From positions 16,826,442-16,890,441 of the forward strand of contig NC_061813.1 in assembly GCF_021462225.1 (NCBI RefSeq): DNA of 64,000 nucleotides. Reading direction: 5' to 3'. The DNA comes from Girardinichthys multiradiatus. Its lineage: Eukaryota; Chordata; Actinopteri; Cyprinodontiformes; Goodeidae. The translations under genes were made by a program, and so were the position numbers. Below the pieces are notes generated by a model. It was not told where the DNA came from. It was given only the letters and a program-made list of their open reading frames with translations, and made no database searches. Shown here piece after piece: positions 1 to 10,230 of the stretch. Within the stretch, counting starts at the first letter, position 1, and each line of letters starts with the position of its first letter.

Positions 1-1496
1 CTTCTAGCTTGGTGCTTTCCAACATGGTGTGTGTTTAGGATTTTTTTTGTGTTTTGTATTGTATCATGTTTCACTTAGAAGCTTGCCCATGCTAATCTTT
101 CACCCAGCACCAGCCTTGCAGGGCATGCTGGCAGCTTATGTAATGAGAGGATAAATAAGTTTAAAGAACTACAAACTTTAACTGTCAAATCCATACATTT
201 GGTCTATTCTAAATCAAGTAATACAGTGTTGGGACCCCAGCCATGAAGTTAAACATGGAGGAACATGAACTCTAAACTGTACACAAAGGCCAATATGAAC
301 ATCTGGATCTTTCAACATCACACTAACCTATTCCTAGCATCCCAGAAAGAGGAGGAGTTACAGGTGGGATCTCCGTGATGTCACTCAGACACAAAACCAC
401 TCTGTTGGTACTATTTCTTTCTCAATCCATGCGACTCTGAACCTAGGCCATGCAGGAGAGACACCGGGCATCAGCTGAAGGTCTTTAAACTTACTGGCGA
501 GTTTAAGACTACTACTACTACTTCAAAGAATCATTGGATCCAGCGATAACTATGATCTGACATTCGAATCCATCAATCAAAGAACCTAAAGATAAGTATG
601 ATCTGTGCCTGTGAACCCAGTGAGCATATGAAAGAAGTACAAGCTTGTTTTCAACTTCCTTCCAAAGTTTCTGCATAAAGCAATAGAGAAACCCTGAAGA
701 GACGTCTCTAATTGAAGCGGTTTTCCCCACGGCGTGGAGAAGAAGGCATCTAAACTGTAGCTCTGCACACTTCCTGCTTGCTGACCAGCTATCCCGCATA
801 GCAGCAGAAGCAGCTGCAACGTGTTTTTGCCCCACCTGGATTGGACCGGGACAACTTCAATCCTCAATTTGTTGCCCTAGGACATCCTTTGTTCAGAATG
901 GTTCACGTAAGAGTTGATGTTTGGACAGAGAAGATTAGAATGACATAATCTAAATAATATTTGTTTCATGATGTTTGGTTTTTGTTTGGGTTGAGGAAAC
1001 TCACTAGCAGACTAGCAGCTCAGCTAATGTGTGAAGCTGATAATGATTTATTCTGTGTTGTGTATTTAAAGATAAGACAAATTGTATTTAAAGGGTGGTT
1101 TTTAAACACAGATCGGCCATAACGCGCTGTCATCGCTTATGCATTTTCATCTTTTATTAATGGTTTTTTAAAGGTACATGTTTGATTTTAAAGGAGTGGT
1201 AACAAGCTGTAAGCTTCTTCTGTTAGCTCCACTAATGGCTAAGGTAACACCTGACTATCCAGCATCTGATGAATACATTAAGAATCATTTATCCAGGAAG
1301 GGTGTTAGTTCCCAATCTAGGAAAATAATATTTCCCTAAATATTATTGTACTAAATAAATATTCACAGGCGAACACTTAACAGACCGCGTTATTATTTAA
1401 TAAAATATTAAAACCTTAATAATAAATATTAAATTATATAAGCATAATCATAATCATAATCTCAACAACAGGCTTTCACAAAATTATTTGTATTTA
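1..1496. other. Unassigned intergenic sequence
   Basis: No gene is recognised here. Two overlapping minus-strand open frames at 518-867 (about 100 codons each) lack any motif I know and have no clear splice context, so I do not call them genes. The stretch 1380-1460 is very AT-rich. The segment 500-900 is richer in GC than its flanks and could be part of an unidentified dispersed repeat. Confidence 0.5.
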
Positions 1497-1680
1497 TTGA
1501 ACATGTTCACATTACAACCATGAATGTTAATGTATTTTATTAGGATTTTATGTACCAACACAAAGTAACATCTTACTAGTGAAGTGGAAGCATGGATTAT
1601 AAGATTTTGGACAAATAAAAATCCAAAAATTGTAGTGTGCACATAGTTACACATAAATATCCTTGGACAAAGTTGATCTT
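1497..1680 (-). mobile_element. Tc1-like transposon terminal fragment
   Basis: The start reads like the left end of a common fish Tc1-like family whose transposase would lie on the minus strand. It has a 'TTCACATTACAACCA' block, then 'TGTATTTTATTAGGATTTT', then 'CCAACACAAAGTA'. The same blocks recur, in either orientation, at the ends of the elements near 12655, 21280, 27258, 28405 and 48760. No transposase is left in this copy. The family assignment rests on these repeated end blocks within the window. Confidence 0.55.
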
Positions 1681-1686
1681 CCTGAT

Positions 1687-1878
1687 GAGTTAATCCAACT
1701 GCTTTCTCTTAGCTGTGGATAGGCTTCTGCTCCAACATACAACACCAGAAGATGATGCCACCACAGTCAAAAAGGTATTTAGGAGCGCCCGCTGCACTCC
1801 AAAAGACCTCCAGCTTCTCAGCAAATAGAGTCTGTTCTGAGACTTCCTGTAAAAAGCATCAGTATTGTTGTGCAACAA
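1687..1878 (-). pseudogene. LINE reverse transcriptase C-terminal fragment
   Basis: The minus-strand frame reads '...RLYLLRSWRSFGV...' then 'VVASSSGVVCWSRS' and 'KRKQLD', followed by a stop and 'LIRK'. This pattern (R-L-x-F/Y-L-R-x-L-R-S-F-x-V, then V-V-A-S-x-x-x-x-A-V-V-C-W, then L-x-K-L-I-R-K) is the thumb and C-terminal region of fish CR1/L2/Rex-type LINE reverse transcriptases. Only about 60 residues remain and the frame ends at an in-frame stop, so this is a dead fragment. It directly abuts a Tc1 end. The exact LINE clade is uncertain. Confidence 0.5.
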
Positions 1879-1926
1879 TAATTTTAGTTTGGCTATTATC
1901 AGATGTTAATTATAATTAATAATTTG

Positions 1927-2168
1927 GGCTGCATGGTGGTGCAGTTTGTAGCACTGTGGGTTTGCAGCAAGAAGGTCCTCGGTTCAACTCCCAGCCGGCG
2001 ATCTTTCTGCATGGAGTTTGGATGTTCTTCTTGTGCATGCGTGTTGCCCTGCGATTGACTGGCGACCTGTTCAGGGTGTACGCCGCCTCTCGCCCGTATA
2101 CTGCTGGAAATAGGCACCAGCTCCTCGGCGCCCCTGTACAGAAGAAGCGGTTATAGAAGATGGATGGA
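1927..2168 (+). mobile_element. tRNA-derived SINE
   Basis: A tRNA-like head carries an A box ('TGGTGCAGTTTG') and a B box ('GGTTCAACTCC'). A unique body follows ('TTTCTGCATGGAGTTTG', 'GCGACCTGTTCAGGGTGTA'), with a tail of 'GAAGATGGATGGA'. The same head and body recur at 12796-13034 (minus), 35441-35597 (minus) and 63357-63692 (plus), so this is a dispersed family. The copy is fairly complete. No convincing target-site duplication was seen. Confidence 0.8.
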
Positions 2169-2230
2169 ATTTACATTAATTAAAAAAATTATTAATAAAG
2201 TTAGAATTACAGTGTGAATTTTCATTCAAA

Positions 2231-2975
2231 CTAACAAATCAGAGTACCGCTGTTGGACAACAGTGTTTGGATTAGCAAGCCAACCACAGCTGACTCTTTC
2301 TTGAGCTTGATGGCATCCCTAACTGCCGGTGTCCACCACCAGGTTCTGGGATTGCCGCTGCAACAGGCCACAGCTACGGGCGGCAGCATCGACAATAGAG
2401 GTGGAAAACGTAGTCTCCAACCTCCCCGGAATCTGGCCAAAGCTGTATTCAGGTGGGACCTGAATACATCCCTGGCCGAGGGCTTCGCCAGACGTTCCCA
2501 GTAGACCCTCACTTTACACTTGGGGCTGCCAAGGCTGTCCAGCTTCCTCCTCTTCCAGCGGATCCAACTCCAGGTGGTCATTGGTGGACAACTTAGCCCC
2601 TCTTTTCACCCGAGTTTCCAAGACATGATTACAAAGTCAACCAACAACCTTCTTCCTAGGGTGTCCTGGTTCCAAGTGCACTGATGAAGCACTAATGAAA
2701 CACTACTAGGGTTCAAATCGATGAGGCCATTTTACATAATCACATCCCTCCAGGTGTCACTGTTGTTTTCCATGTGGGTGTTGAATTCCCCTTGCAGAAT
2801 GACGAGTCCTTGAGAGGGGCACTATCCATCACCCCCGACAGGGATGCCAAGAAGATATTACCTATGGGCATGAACTTTGGGTCATGACCGAAAGAACAAG
2901 ATCCCTGATACAAGTGGATGAAATGAGCTCCCTCCACAGAGTGGCCGGGCAATCCCTTAGAGATAGAGGATGTTT
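2231..2975. mobile_element. Internally inverted LINE fragment (endonuclease part reversed, RT part forward)
   Basis: On the minus strand, from about 2835 down to 2290, the frame reads an endonuclease-type motif ('LQGEFNTHMENNSDTWR', corresponding to the G-D-F-N-A-H block of LINE AP-like endonucleases). Then come 'CTWNQDTLGRR', 'WIRWKRRKLD' and 'TWWWTPAVRDAIKLKKES', the endonuclease-RT linker of a LINE common in fish. It contains in-frame stops. On the plus strand at 2862-2975 a second piece reads 'GHELWVMTERTRSLIQ' and 'RVAGQSLRDR', which is the RT C-terminal region of the same kind of LINE. The order is therefore 5' part inverted, then 3' part forward. The forward piece stops abruptly near 2975, where the gypsy remnant begins. 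Nothing here can be expressed as an intact protein. Confidence 0.7.
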
Positions 2976-3015
2976 TAGCACATTTTTAAAAATTATTTCA
3001 ACATATTTTTGCCGG

Positions 3016-6000
3016 TTAGTTAGTGGAGACGGAGCGAAAACACAAAGCACTGGAAATGAAGGGCTTGATCTGAGAGACGTGAAACACATGATGAATACGT
3101 AGGCTAGAAGGTAGACGAAGACAAAGAGCAGAGGGACTGATGACAGAGTCAATAGTGTAGGGACCAATGAAGTGAGGAGACAGTTTCTTGGACATAGCCT
3201 TTAACGGTATGTCCCGAGAGGACAACCAAACCTTTTGGCCTGGACGGTACACCGGAGCAGGCCATCGTCTTCGGTCAGCATACTTCTTGTTTTGGTTCAC
3301 AGTGCGAAGAAGAGCTCTGGAAGCTGTTCCCTAGATCCACTTAGAGCGGCGAATGTGGTGGCAAATGGAGGCAACAGCTATGTCCTTCTCGTCAGTAGGA
3401 AATAGTGGTGGATGGTAGCCGATGGAGACCTTAAATGGTGAAAGGCCAGTAGCTGAAGAAATCTGTGAATTTATGGCATATTCTACCCAGGGGAGATAAA
3501 TACTCAAATCTAAGGGTTCTGTGGCAGTCATGCACCTGAGAATGGACTCTACCTGCTGGTTCATACGTTCGGTCTGTCCATTAGATGAGGGGTGGTACCC
3601 AGAGGTCAGGGAGGTCTTAGCTCCCAGAGCTAAACAAAACTGTTTCCAAACACGAGAAACAAACTGAGGGCCACGATCAGACAGAATGTCCTGAGGAATG
3701 CCATGCAAGTGAAAAACATGTTGTACTAACAGCTGAGCAGTCTGAAAAGCAGATGGAAGTTTCTTTAAAGGTACAAGGTGGCAGGACTTAGAAAAACGGT
3801 CCACTATTGTGAGGATGACTGTCATACCTTTAGAGATGGGTTACCCGGTCACAAAATCAAGAGCTATGTGTGACCAGGGGCGTTTGGGGGTGTTGAGAGG
3901 TTGGAGTAACCCAAATGGTGGCTGGTTACCCAATTTTTGCCTGGCACAGACTGAGCACACTTGTACATATTCCCTGACATCTTTATGGAGGGATGGCCAC
4001 CAAAAACGCCTGGAAATGAGTGAAATAGTACGGCTAACCCCTGGATGACCTGAAAACTTAGCGGTATGAAACCAACAGATTAGCCTAAACCTAACAGATG
4101 TAGGAACAAATACCCTGTTAGGAGGTCCAGTGCCTGGGTCAAGTTCGTTTCACTTGGCCTGATTCACAAGATCCTCAACCTCCCAAACTAGAGCCCCAAA
4201 AGACCAATGAGGTGGTACGATAGGTTCTGCCTCCCTCTCCGTGGTATCTGGTGAGTAAAGCCTGGACAGACCGTCCGGTTTAACATTCTTGGAACCCAGC
4301 CTATATGAGATGGAGAGGTCGAACCGGTAGAAGAAAAGTGACCAACGTGATTGCCGTGGGTTCAGTCTTTTGGCTGATTGTAAGTAGGCCAGATTTTTGT
4401 GATCGGTCCATACTAAAATGGGGTGTTTAGCACCCCCAGCCAATGTCTCCATTCCTCAAGAGCTAACTTTATAGCAAGTAACTCTCTGTCTCCCACATCA
4501 TAGTTCCTCTCTGTGCTGGTTAGTCAACGAGAAAAAAAAGCACATGGATGGAGATTTCCATCCGTGGAAGACTGCTGAGATAACACAGCTCCAACTCCTG
4601 TTTCTGAGGCATCAACCTCCAAAATAAACTGCTTGGAGGAAATTGGATGAACTATTATGGGGGTCCGAGAAAACCTCTATTTTAGTGTCCGAAATGCCTT
4701 ATCCGCCTCAGGTGTCCAGGTGAACACAATGTTTGTAGAGGTCAGGGCTGTGAGTGGGGCGGCTATAAGACTAAAGTTTCTGATGAACCTGCGATAGAAG
4801 TTTGCGAAACCTAGAAACCGTTGAAGCTGCTTGCGGGAGTCCGGGACAGGCCAATCCAGTACTGCCTTGATCTTCTCAGGGTCCAAGCGAACGTGTCCAC
4901 CCTCCAGAATATATCCCAGAAAAGGGATCGATGTCTTATGGAACTCACATTTTTCAGCTTTCACAAACAGTCAATTTTCTAACAGTCTCTGGAGGACTAA
5001 ACGGACATGACGGTGATGCTCTTCAATGTCCTTGGAATAGATCAAAATGTTATCAAGGTAGACAAAAACATTCAGAAAGTCTCTAAGAACATCATTTATG
5101 AGTGACTGAAAAACTGCTGGAGCGTTACTCAGTCCACAAGACATCACCAGGTATTCAAAGTTTCCTAACGGGGTTTTGAAGGCGGTCTTCCACTCATCCC
5201 CCTGGCGGATCCTAACTAAATGGTAGGCGTTACAGAGATCTAATTTGGTGAAAACAGTAGAACCATGAACCGGTTCAAAAGGTGAGGACAGGAGTGGGAG
5301 AGGATATTTATTTTTATTGTGATTTGGTTTAGCCCTCTATAGTCGATACATGGGCAGAAAGAACCATTTTTTTCCCCGAAAAAGAAAAAACTTGCACCGA
5401 GTGGAGATGAAGAAGGGCGAATTAAACCTGTTACCAAGGACTCATTGATATAATTCTCCATGACTTTTAGTTTAGATCCTGAGATGTTATATAGCCTACT
5501 AGAAGGTAGGGGGGCACCCGTGAAGCAAATCTATTGCACAGTCATAAGGTCTATGTGGAGGCAACGATAATGCCTTGGATTTGCTAAAAACTAACCTTAG
5601 ATCATGGTACTCTGAAGGAACGCTAGAAAGATCGATAATCTCATTTTCTGCTGGAGCTGAATCAGTGGGGAGAGAGGCGACAGCTGACTGCATGCAGGTA
5701 AGAGGAAAGACAGTTAGTAGACCAGGACTCAACTCGGCTTTCAGCCCAATTAATATGTGGATTGTGCTTCTTAAGCCAAGGGAAACCTAAAACAATGGAG
5801 TTCAATGCAATATGAAACACCCAAAAAAACAAATCTCCTCCCTATGATTACCAGAAAGTATTAGAGTCAGAGGTTTGGTTCGATGGGTAATACGTTGTAA
5901 TTTTTGCCCATCTAACGCTGAAACTAACTGAGGTGCGGGAAGCAGCTCAGCCTCTATCTGTGCCTCACTAACTAACCTTTGATCTATAAGGTTTTGGTCA

Positions 6001-6106
6001 CTTCCTGAGTCAATCAGAGCGGACAGGTTCTGAATAGGATGGTGAGAAGTTAATGAGGCTGGTAAACTAAGTCTGGGGGCTAATGAACGGTCCGCCAGTT
6101 TCCCCT
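3016..6106 (-). pseudogene. gypsy pol (PR-RT-RNaseH-IN), multiply broken
   Basis: Protease: 'ALIDSGSDQNLIDQ' near 6000-6030 carries the D-S-G active-site motif. RT, about 5461-4680: '[13 protein letters not shown]', '[13 protein letters not shown]', '[13 protein letters not shown]', and an active-site block read as Y-L-D-N near 5055, where Y-[LV]-D-D is expected. The second catalytic aspartate is therefore lost. Connection and RNase H, about 4680-4150: '[16 protein letters not shown]', 'VWTDHKNLAYLQSAKRLNPR'. Integrase, about 4090-3016: 'HIALDFVTG' then an in-frame stop, '[17 protein letters not shown]', '[14 protein letters not shown]', 'NGQTERMNQ', so the D, D and E positions are visible. 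Then comes the GPY/F-like '[15 protein letters not shown]'. At least three frame changes (near 5290, between 5499 and 5461, and between 4680 and 4452) and several stops are present. The protein ends before a chromodomain. Confidence 0.85.
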
Positions 6107-7095
6107 CACTTACTGACGGACCTGGCCTTTTGGTCCCGTGGGGCAGACTGTGCAGTCAGCAAGAAAATGCTCAGAAGATCCACAGTAAAAACACCGGTTT
6201 GTCTGGCGGCGTCTCAGTCTCTCCTCGGGGGAAAGCCGAGTACGCCCGACCTGGAGGGGTTCAACCTCAGAACTCTGAGAAACAGATGTGGGGCGAACAG
6301 TCTGCGAAGTTTGACTAGGGAGTTGGGTCCTAACAAAGCGTTGTTCAAGTCGGTATCTCTTTCTCTCCCTCATCCGATTATCTAGTCTGGTGGTTAAATT
6401 GATTAACTCATTTAATGTCTTAGGCTCATCAATTAAGGCCAACTCATCTTTTAACGGCTCATTTAAAGCCTGGAAAAAGGCAGCTCTAAGTGCACAATCG
6501 TCCCACGCAGAGGCTGCTGCAAGGGTACAAAAATCAATTGAGAACTCAGCAACTGACTGGTTCCTCTGTTTTAAAGAACACAATGTTCGAGCTGTGGCGG
6601 TCTGATCTATTTCACAGAAAAAAAACCTGTCTCAACTCTCTCAAATTCTGAGAATGTGCAACCAAAATTTGAACAGTCAGAAAAACGCACCTCAGCCCAT
6701 TTCAGGGCTTTACCAGTAAGCAACCCCAGAACATAGGAAATATTTACATAGTCATGTGGGAAGGACTGCTGGGAGTGGTTGAAAACGAGCATACATTGCA
6801 GAAGGAAACCCTTACAATCTCCCTTTTCTCCGGAAAACTTCTCAGGAATAGGGGAAGTGACATCACGTGAGTGCGGATGTTGCTGAGAAGCAGGAGAAGC
6901 TGAAGTGCCCTCTAAGGCCGGGGAGGTGAAATCGCTTAGGGTATGTTGTACTAAGGAAGCTAGTTGTTCGATTTGTTGATTAGTTTGTCTCTGCTGTTCA
7001 ACGAGGGAATGGAGAGAGGAGTCATGGGTTTGAATTTGGTGATGTTGTTCTGAAAGGGTTCTCCTGAAAGCTTCTGCTGGGTCAGGTTCTGTCAT
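6107..7095 (-). pseudogene. gypsy gag, frameshifted
   Basis: The likely start is the ATG at 7095 ('MTEPDPAEAF'); an upstream in-frame ATG at 7173 sits in the leader. The first frame runs through a glutamine-rich coiled-coil-like stretch ('SLVEQQRQTNQQIEQLASLV') to 'PEKFSGEKGDCKGFLLQC', typical of gypsy Gag. It stops at 6607, just after a run of eight A/T bases near 6618-6625. The reading continues in another frame ('MCSLKQRNQSVAEFSIDF', 'NELINLTTRLDNRMRERKR') to a single zinc knuckle, 'CFYCGSSEHFLADC' (CX2CX4HX4C). The break is therefore most simply a one-base slip in the homopolymer. This old gag copy is inactive as it stands. Confidence 0.85.
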
Positions 7096-7099
7096 ATTG

Positions 7100-8207
7100 T
7101 TTTTAACAGCTTTGACCCACATGCAGAAAGCAATCAGGAGACAGAGTTTGACGTCAAGGATTTTATTTACCATAATACTGAGGAATGCAGGGGACTGGAA
7201 CCGGGATGCAACTGTAAAATAAGTAGAATGGTAAGCAGGGGAACATTCAAGAGTAATGTTCTAAACAATGATTTTATCTTACTGGGATGAAGGAGAGATC
7301 TGCCAGAGGGGGGTTTAGAGACCAAGAGGTTGTGTACCCGTGTGACTGGAGATGGTGAATACTGGAATGCAAGGGACGTCAGTGGATCAGGAGTTACTGG
7401 TGAAGGTGCTGTGGATGAAGGAGGGTGGACAGGGTTCGCTGGAGGTTGTTGGATGGGTGCGAGGACTTGTTATCACTCATGTAAAAACTTTGTGCTGTAA
7501 TGCACCTGCAGTCTGCTCTTTGGTATGCAGCTTGTCTCTGAGTGCAGTCCTCCCTCCTGTGTGTGAAATCCCTGTTATCTATTTCCCAAGCGAACCAGCC
7601 TCCTACCAGCCACACAAACACACACACACACCCTGTCTGAACTGTCTGTTGAACTGTGCATATAAATAAAGAGATAGGGTGTCAAAAACTTTGTAGTTGC
7701 ACTGCAAAGTGGGCTACCCTTGTCACAAGTAAAACTGACTCTGTATCGTTCTTACCTCTGAGTTGACTGAATAATACCTAACAGAGGTGGTCCAAGGAAC
7801 GAAGGAATCAGGAGGCTGCCAGCCGATTTAATCCAATGAAGTAACAGGAGGCTTGAGTCTTTGTTCATGAAGCTGGAGACCTCTTCTCCAGAAGTCAACA
7901 ACCCAAACAGTGTTTGATGCTGAGGACAAAGTCAGGTTCAGGCAATATCCTGCAAGGTAGAAAAATCCAAAATTACAAGAAGGCAAAGACAAAGCAAAGT
8001 CAGGGCTAGGATAATTGTGGCTTGAGATATACCACTAAGGGCAACACTCTGACAGTGAGTTGCTGGCAGCCTCCTTCTTAAATACCCCTCAGGAGATGAT
8101 CAGGGAGATAGAGAACACTTGTCACCTCTCCTCCAGGTTCAAACGCCATCTAGAGGCTAAGCACAGTAAACAGCACCAAACACACAGACATGGCACAGAT
8201 CCTGACA
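7100..8207 (-). repeat. Probable 5' LTR and leader of the gypsy element
   Basis: The minus-strand sequence starts TG at 8207. A TATA-like 'GGTATTTAAG' lies near 8090, and an AATAAA-type signal lies near 7160, just before the gag start. The inner boundary near 7100 is a guess, because no second LTR exists in the window to define it and I could not identify a tRNA primer-binding site with confidence. A length of about 1.1 kb is long, so insertions inside the LTR are possible. A short CA run lies at about 7617-7632. Confidence 0.4.
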
Positions 8208-9266
8208 TTCACCCACAGTAGTCGACAGTGTGTACTCAGTGTTTTTGTTTTCTCACACTGATTTTCTAAGTTGGCGGACTGTAGAATGAATGTTGGTCTT
8301 CACCACCACGTGCAGCACAACCCACAACTAAGCAAGTTTTCACCATAGATATGATAGAATGGTCCGGAGTTTTGCTTCACTGATCACGCTAAAACAAAGA
8401 ATACAGGCTGTAACTGCCACCCAAGATGGCAATACTGAGGTGTGGTCACGTGACCGTGACGTCATTCTGCCCCATTCTGCGCCCAGTACTGGGGGTTGGG
8501 CTATAGAGATACCACTCTTTGAAATAAAGTTTGATTCATGGGTAGCCTGAGCTCTGGCTTGCTCTAGGCTTATTGGCCTTTATGGCCTTTTATGTTGTGG
8601 TTACAGAAGCCGTCTTCTCTGGCCAAAGCTCTGGCTCAAATCCTTTTTCACAAATAGGCAAATAGTCTTATTTTGACCAGTTTATGATCAATAGATACAC
8701 TAATATCAGATCATACCTAGCTTTGGATCCTGGATCTTCATGTCCCTCTTATGCAACCAATTGATGGTTGCAGGTAAGGAGGGTGAACAGTGTTGCGGAC
8801 CATGCTTTTTAATATGATGTCATGGGGATTCCAGCTGTGTCTCTTCCTTTTTTTGGCAGTCCTAAAAGTAGGTTAATGCTGTGCATTCTGGGATTCAGAG
8901 TTTTACTAGTGTTTTGTTTGTGTAGTTCAGATGTTGTTTTCCATCAAGGGCTGGGACAAACAGTATTGTCACATAAGTCCAGTTTATTGTTCAGGTGCAG
9001 ATCCTGATACTTACAAGGGTCCACTGTCTCAATGTCAGTTTCCTGTATGTTCAGTGTAGGGTCTGTGCTGGCAGATAACATTTTGGATTAGTACAAGCTG
9101 CAAATTTTTGGGAGTTGCTAAAGACATAGCACATTTAAAAACTTTGCCAATTCTTCTTTGCATAGTAGTTCAAGCTTTGTCAGACTGGGTGGAGAAAATT
9201 TAAATGTCCTTTTCCAACTTTTGCTAAGATTCACCAATTAAATTTATTTCTGGGCTTTAAAACAAA
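8208..9266. other. Intergenic sequence with a promoter-like motif cluster
   Basis: No coding region is supported. At 8422-8464 a YY1-like 'AAGATGGC', a perfect palindromic E-box 'GTCACGTGAC' (8445-8454) and a perfect CRE 'TGACGTCA' (8457-8464) are packed into about 40 bases. The rest is unremarkable AT-rich DNA. Confidence 0.4.
8422..8464. promoter_or_regulatory. YY1-like / E-box / CRE motif cluster
   Basis: The motifs are 'AAGATGGC' (YY1-like, 8423-8430), 'GTCACGTGAC' (USF/MITF-type E-box, 8445-8454) and 'TGACGTCA' (CREB/ATF, 8457-8464). The spacing is close enough for a proximal promoter. No gene or transcript start can be shown next to it. It may equally be the promoter of a decayed transposable element. 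Confidence 0.3.
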
Positions 9267-9492
9267 CCATGGGTTTCCAACTCCAGTCCTCAATAGTCAC
9301 TGTTGTGCAACATTTGACTGTATCTCTGCTAAAACACAACTGATTCAAATGACTGAAGTTTGTCATCAGCATGACAAGTTCTGCATAGGCCTGATAATGA
9401 TTCACTTTTTTGACTCAGGTTTTTGTTAGACTAGGGATGGATCTAAAAGTTTCAGGACAGTTCCTCTGGAGGACTGGAGTTGGCAACCCCTA
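9267..9492. mobile_element. Palindromic (foldback) MITE
   Basis: The left arm begins 'GGTTTCCAACTCCAGTCCTC' and the right arm ends 'GAGGACTGGAGTTGGCAACC', so the two are inverted copies. The match extends inwards through 'TATCTCTGCTAAAACACAAC' on the left and the reverse complement of the right arm around 9400-9450, with divergence. There is no coding capacity. Foldback repeats with these 'CCAACTCCAGTCCTC' ends are common in fish genomes. The flanks 'AAACCAT' (9263-9269) and 'AAACCAT' (about 9496-9502) could be the target-site duplication. Confidence 0.7.
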
Positions 9493-9537
9493 ATATAAAC
9501 CATTCTATTGCACTGCTGTAAGTTCAGGGACAGTTTA

Positions 9538-10230
9538 CTAATTGAAGCTCAATGTCATCTCCGAGCTCAAGTCTTTTACATCCTCTAATGAGTTTTCTTC
9601 CAGGACTGACTTGGATTTAGCTTTATCCATCTTTCCATTGACTATGAACCCTGCGATAGAAAAGCATCCCCACACCATAATGATGGGAACTTTGTGTTTT
9701 GTCCTTGGAAATTTTGTGTTAAGAGTGAGATATCCCCTCACCTGAAGACTTGTGGCAAACTGCAAGCAAAGCTTTCTATAGATTTCTTTAAACATTGGGT
9801 TTCTTCTTCCCACTCTTCTATAAAAGCCAGGTTTGTAGAGTTGTAGAGTGCATGGCCAATACTTGTTATGTCAACAGATGGTCCCACCTGAGCTGTGGAT
9901 CTCTGTAGCTCCTCCGGAGTTGCTATGGGGCTCTTGGATACTTCTCTGAGTATTGGTTTCTTGCTCATCCTGTCAGTTTAGGTGAACAACAATGTTTCGG
10001 TGGGTTTGTAGTTATACAATCCTACCTGCTATACTTTTAACAATTTATGTAATTACTGAATAGGGTTTGGTGAGATGGGCAAAGGTTTTAAAATCTAACC
10101 CTGCTTTAAACAACTTAAGAAGGTTATCCTCTGTTGTTTTTTGTTCTAAGTGAAGGTGTGTGTTTACTGATGTTCTCTACCCAACCTCTAAGGGCTTAAC
10201 AGTGTCTAGTGAGATTAAACTAGACACGGG
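9538..10230 (-). pseudogene. Tc1-like transposase remnant
   Basis: The minus-strand frames read 'MSKKPILREVSKSPIATPEELQRS' near 9968-9890, the N-terminal DNA-binding region, and further on 'VPIIMVWGCFSIAGF', the I/V-M-V-W-G-x-F/I-S block that lies between the first two catalytic residues. The rest is scrambled by stops and frameshifts. The stretch at 10140-10230 ('GATGTTCTCTACCCAACCTCTAAGG') resembles the 5' untranslated end of the same family as the element at 12655-14000. Inactive. Confidence 0.6.

Larger units (their letters stand above)
2976..8207 (-). mobile_element. Ty3/gypsy LTR retrotransposon, 3'-truncated and inactivated
   Basis: Reading on the minus strand from high to low coordinates, the order is leader/LTR, gag with a CCHC knuckle, protease, reverse transcriptase, RNase H and integrase. 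Integrase comes last, which is the Ty3/gypsy arrangement. The outer end at 8207 begins with 'TGTCAGGATC' on the minus strand, a plausible LTR terminus. The other end stops inside the C-terminal part of integrase. There is no chromodomain, no 3' LTR, and no repeat of the leader sequence at 2600-3000. The coding region is broken by several frameshifts and stops. This is an old, immobile copy. Confidence 0.85.

Noticed and set aside
1927..2000. Possible tRNA gene (also at 45530-45613 and 63357-63425)
   Set aside because: A and B boxes are present, but complete tRNA folds are not, and the sequences continue into SINE bodies or tails. They are SINE heads, not tRNA genes.
2253..2504. Plus-strand 83-codon open frame
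   Set aside because: Shadow of the LINE endonuclease/linker code on the minus strand.
6083..6605. Plus-strand open frames of 60-100 codons
   Set aside because: They lie antisense to the gypsy gag region, whose zinc knuckle and protein pattern on the minus strand explain the openness.
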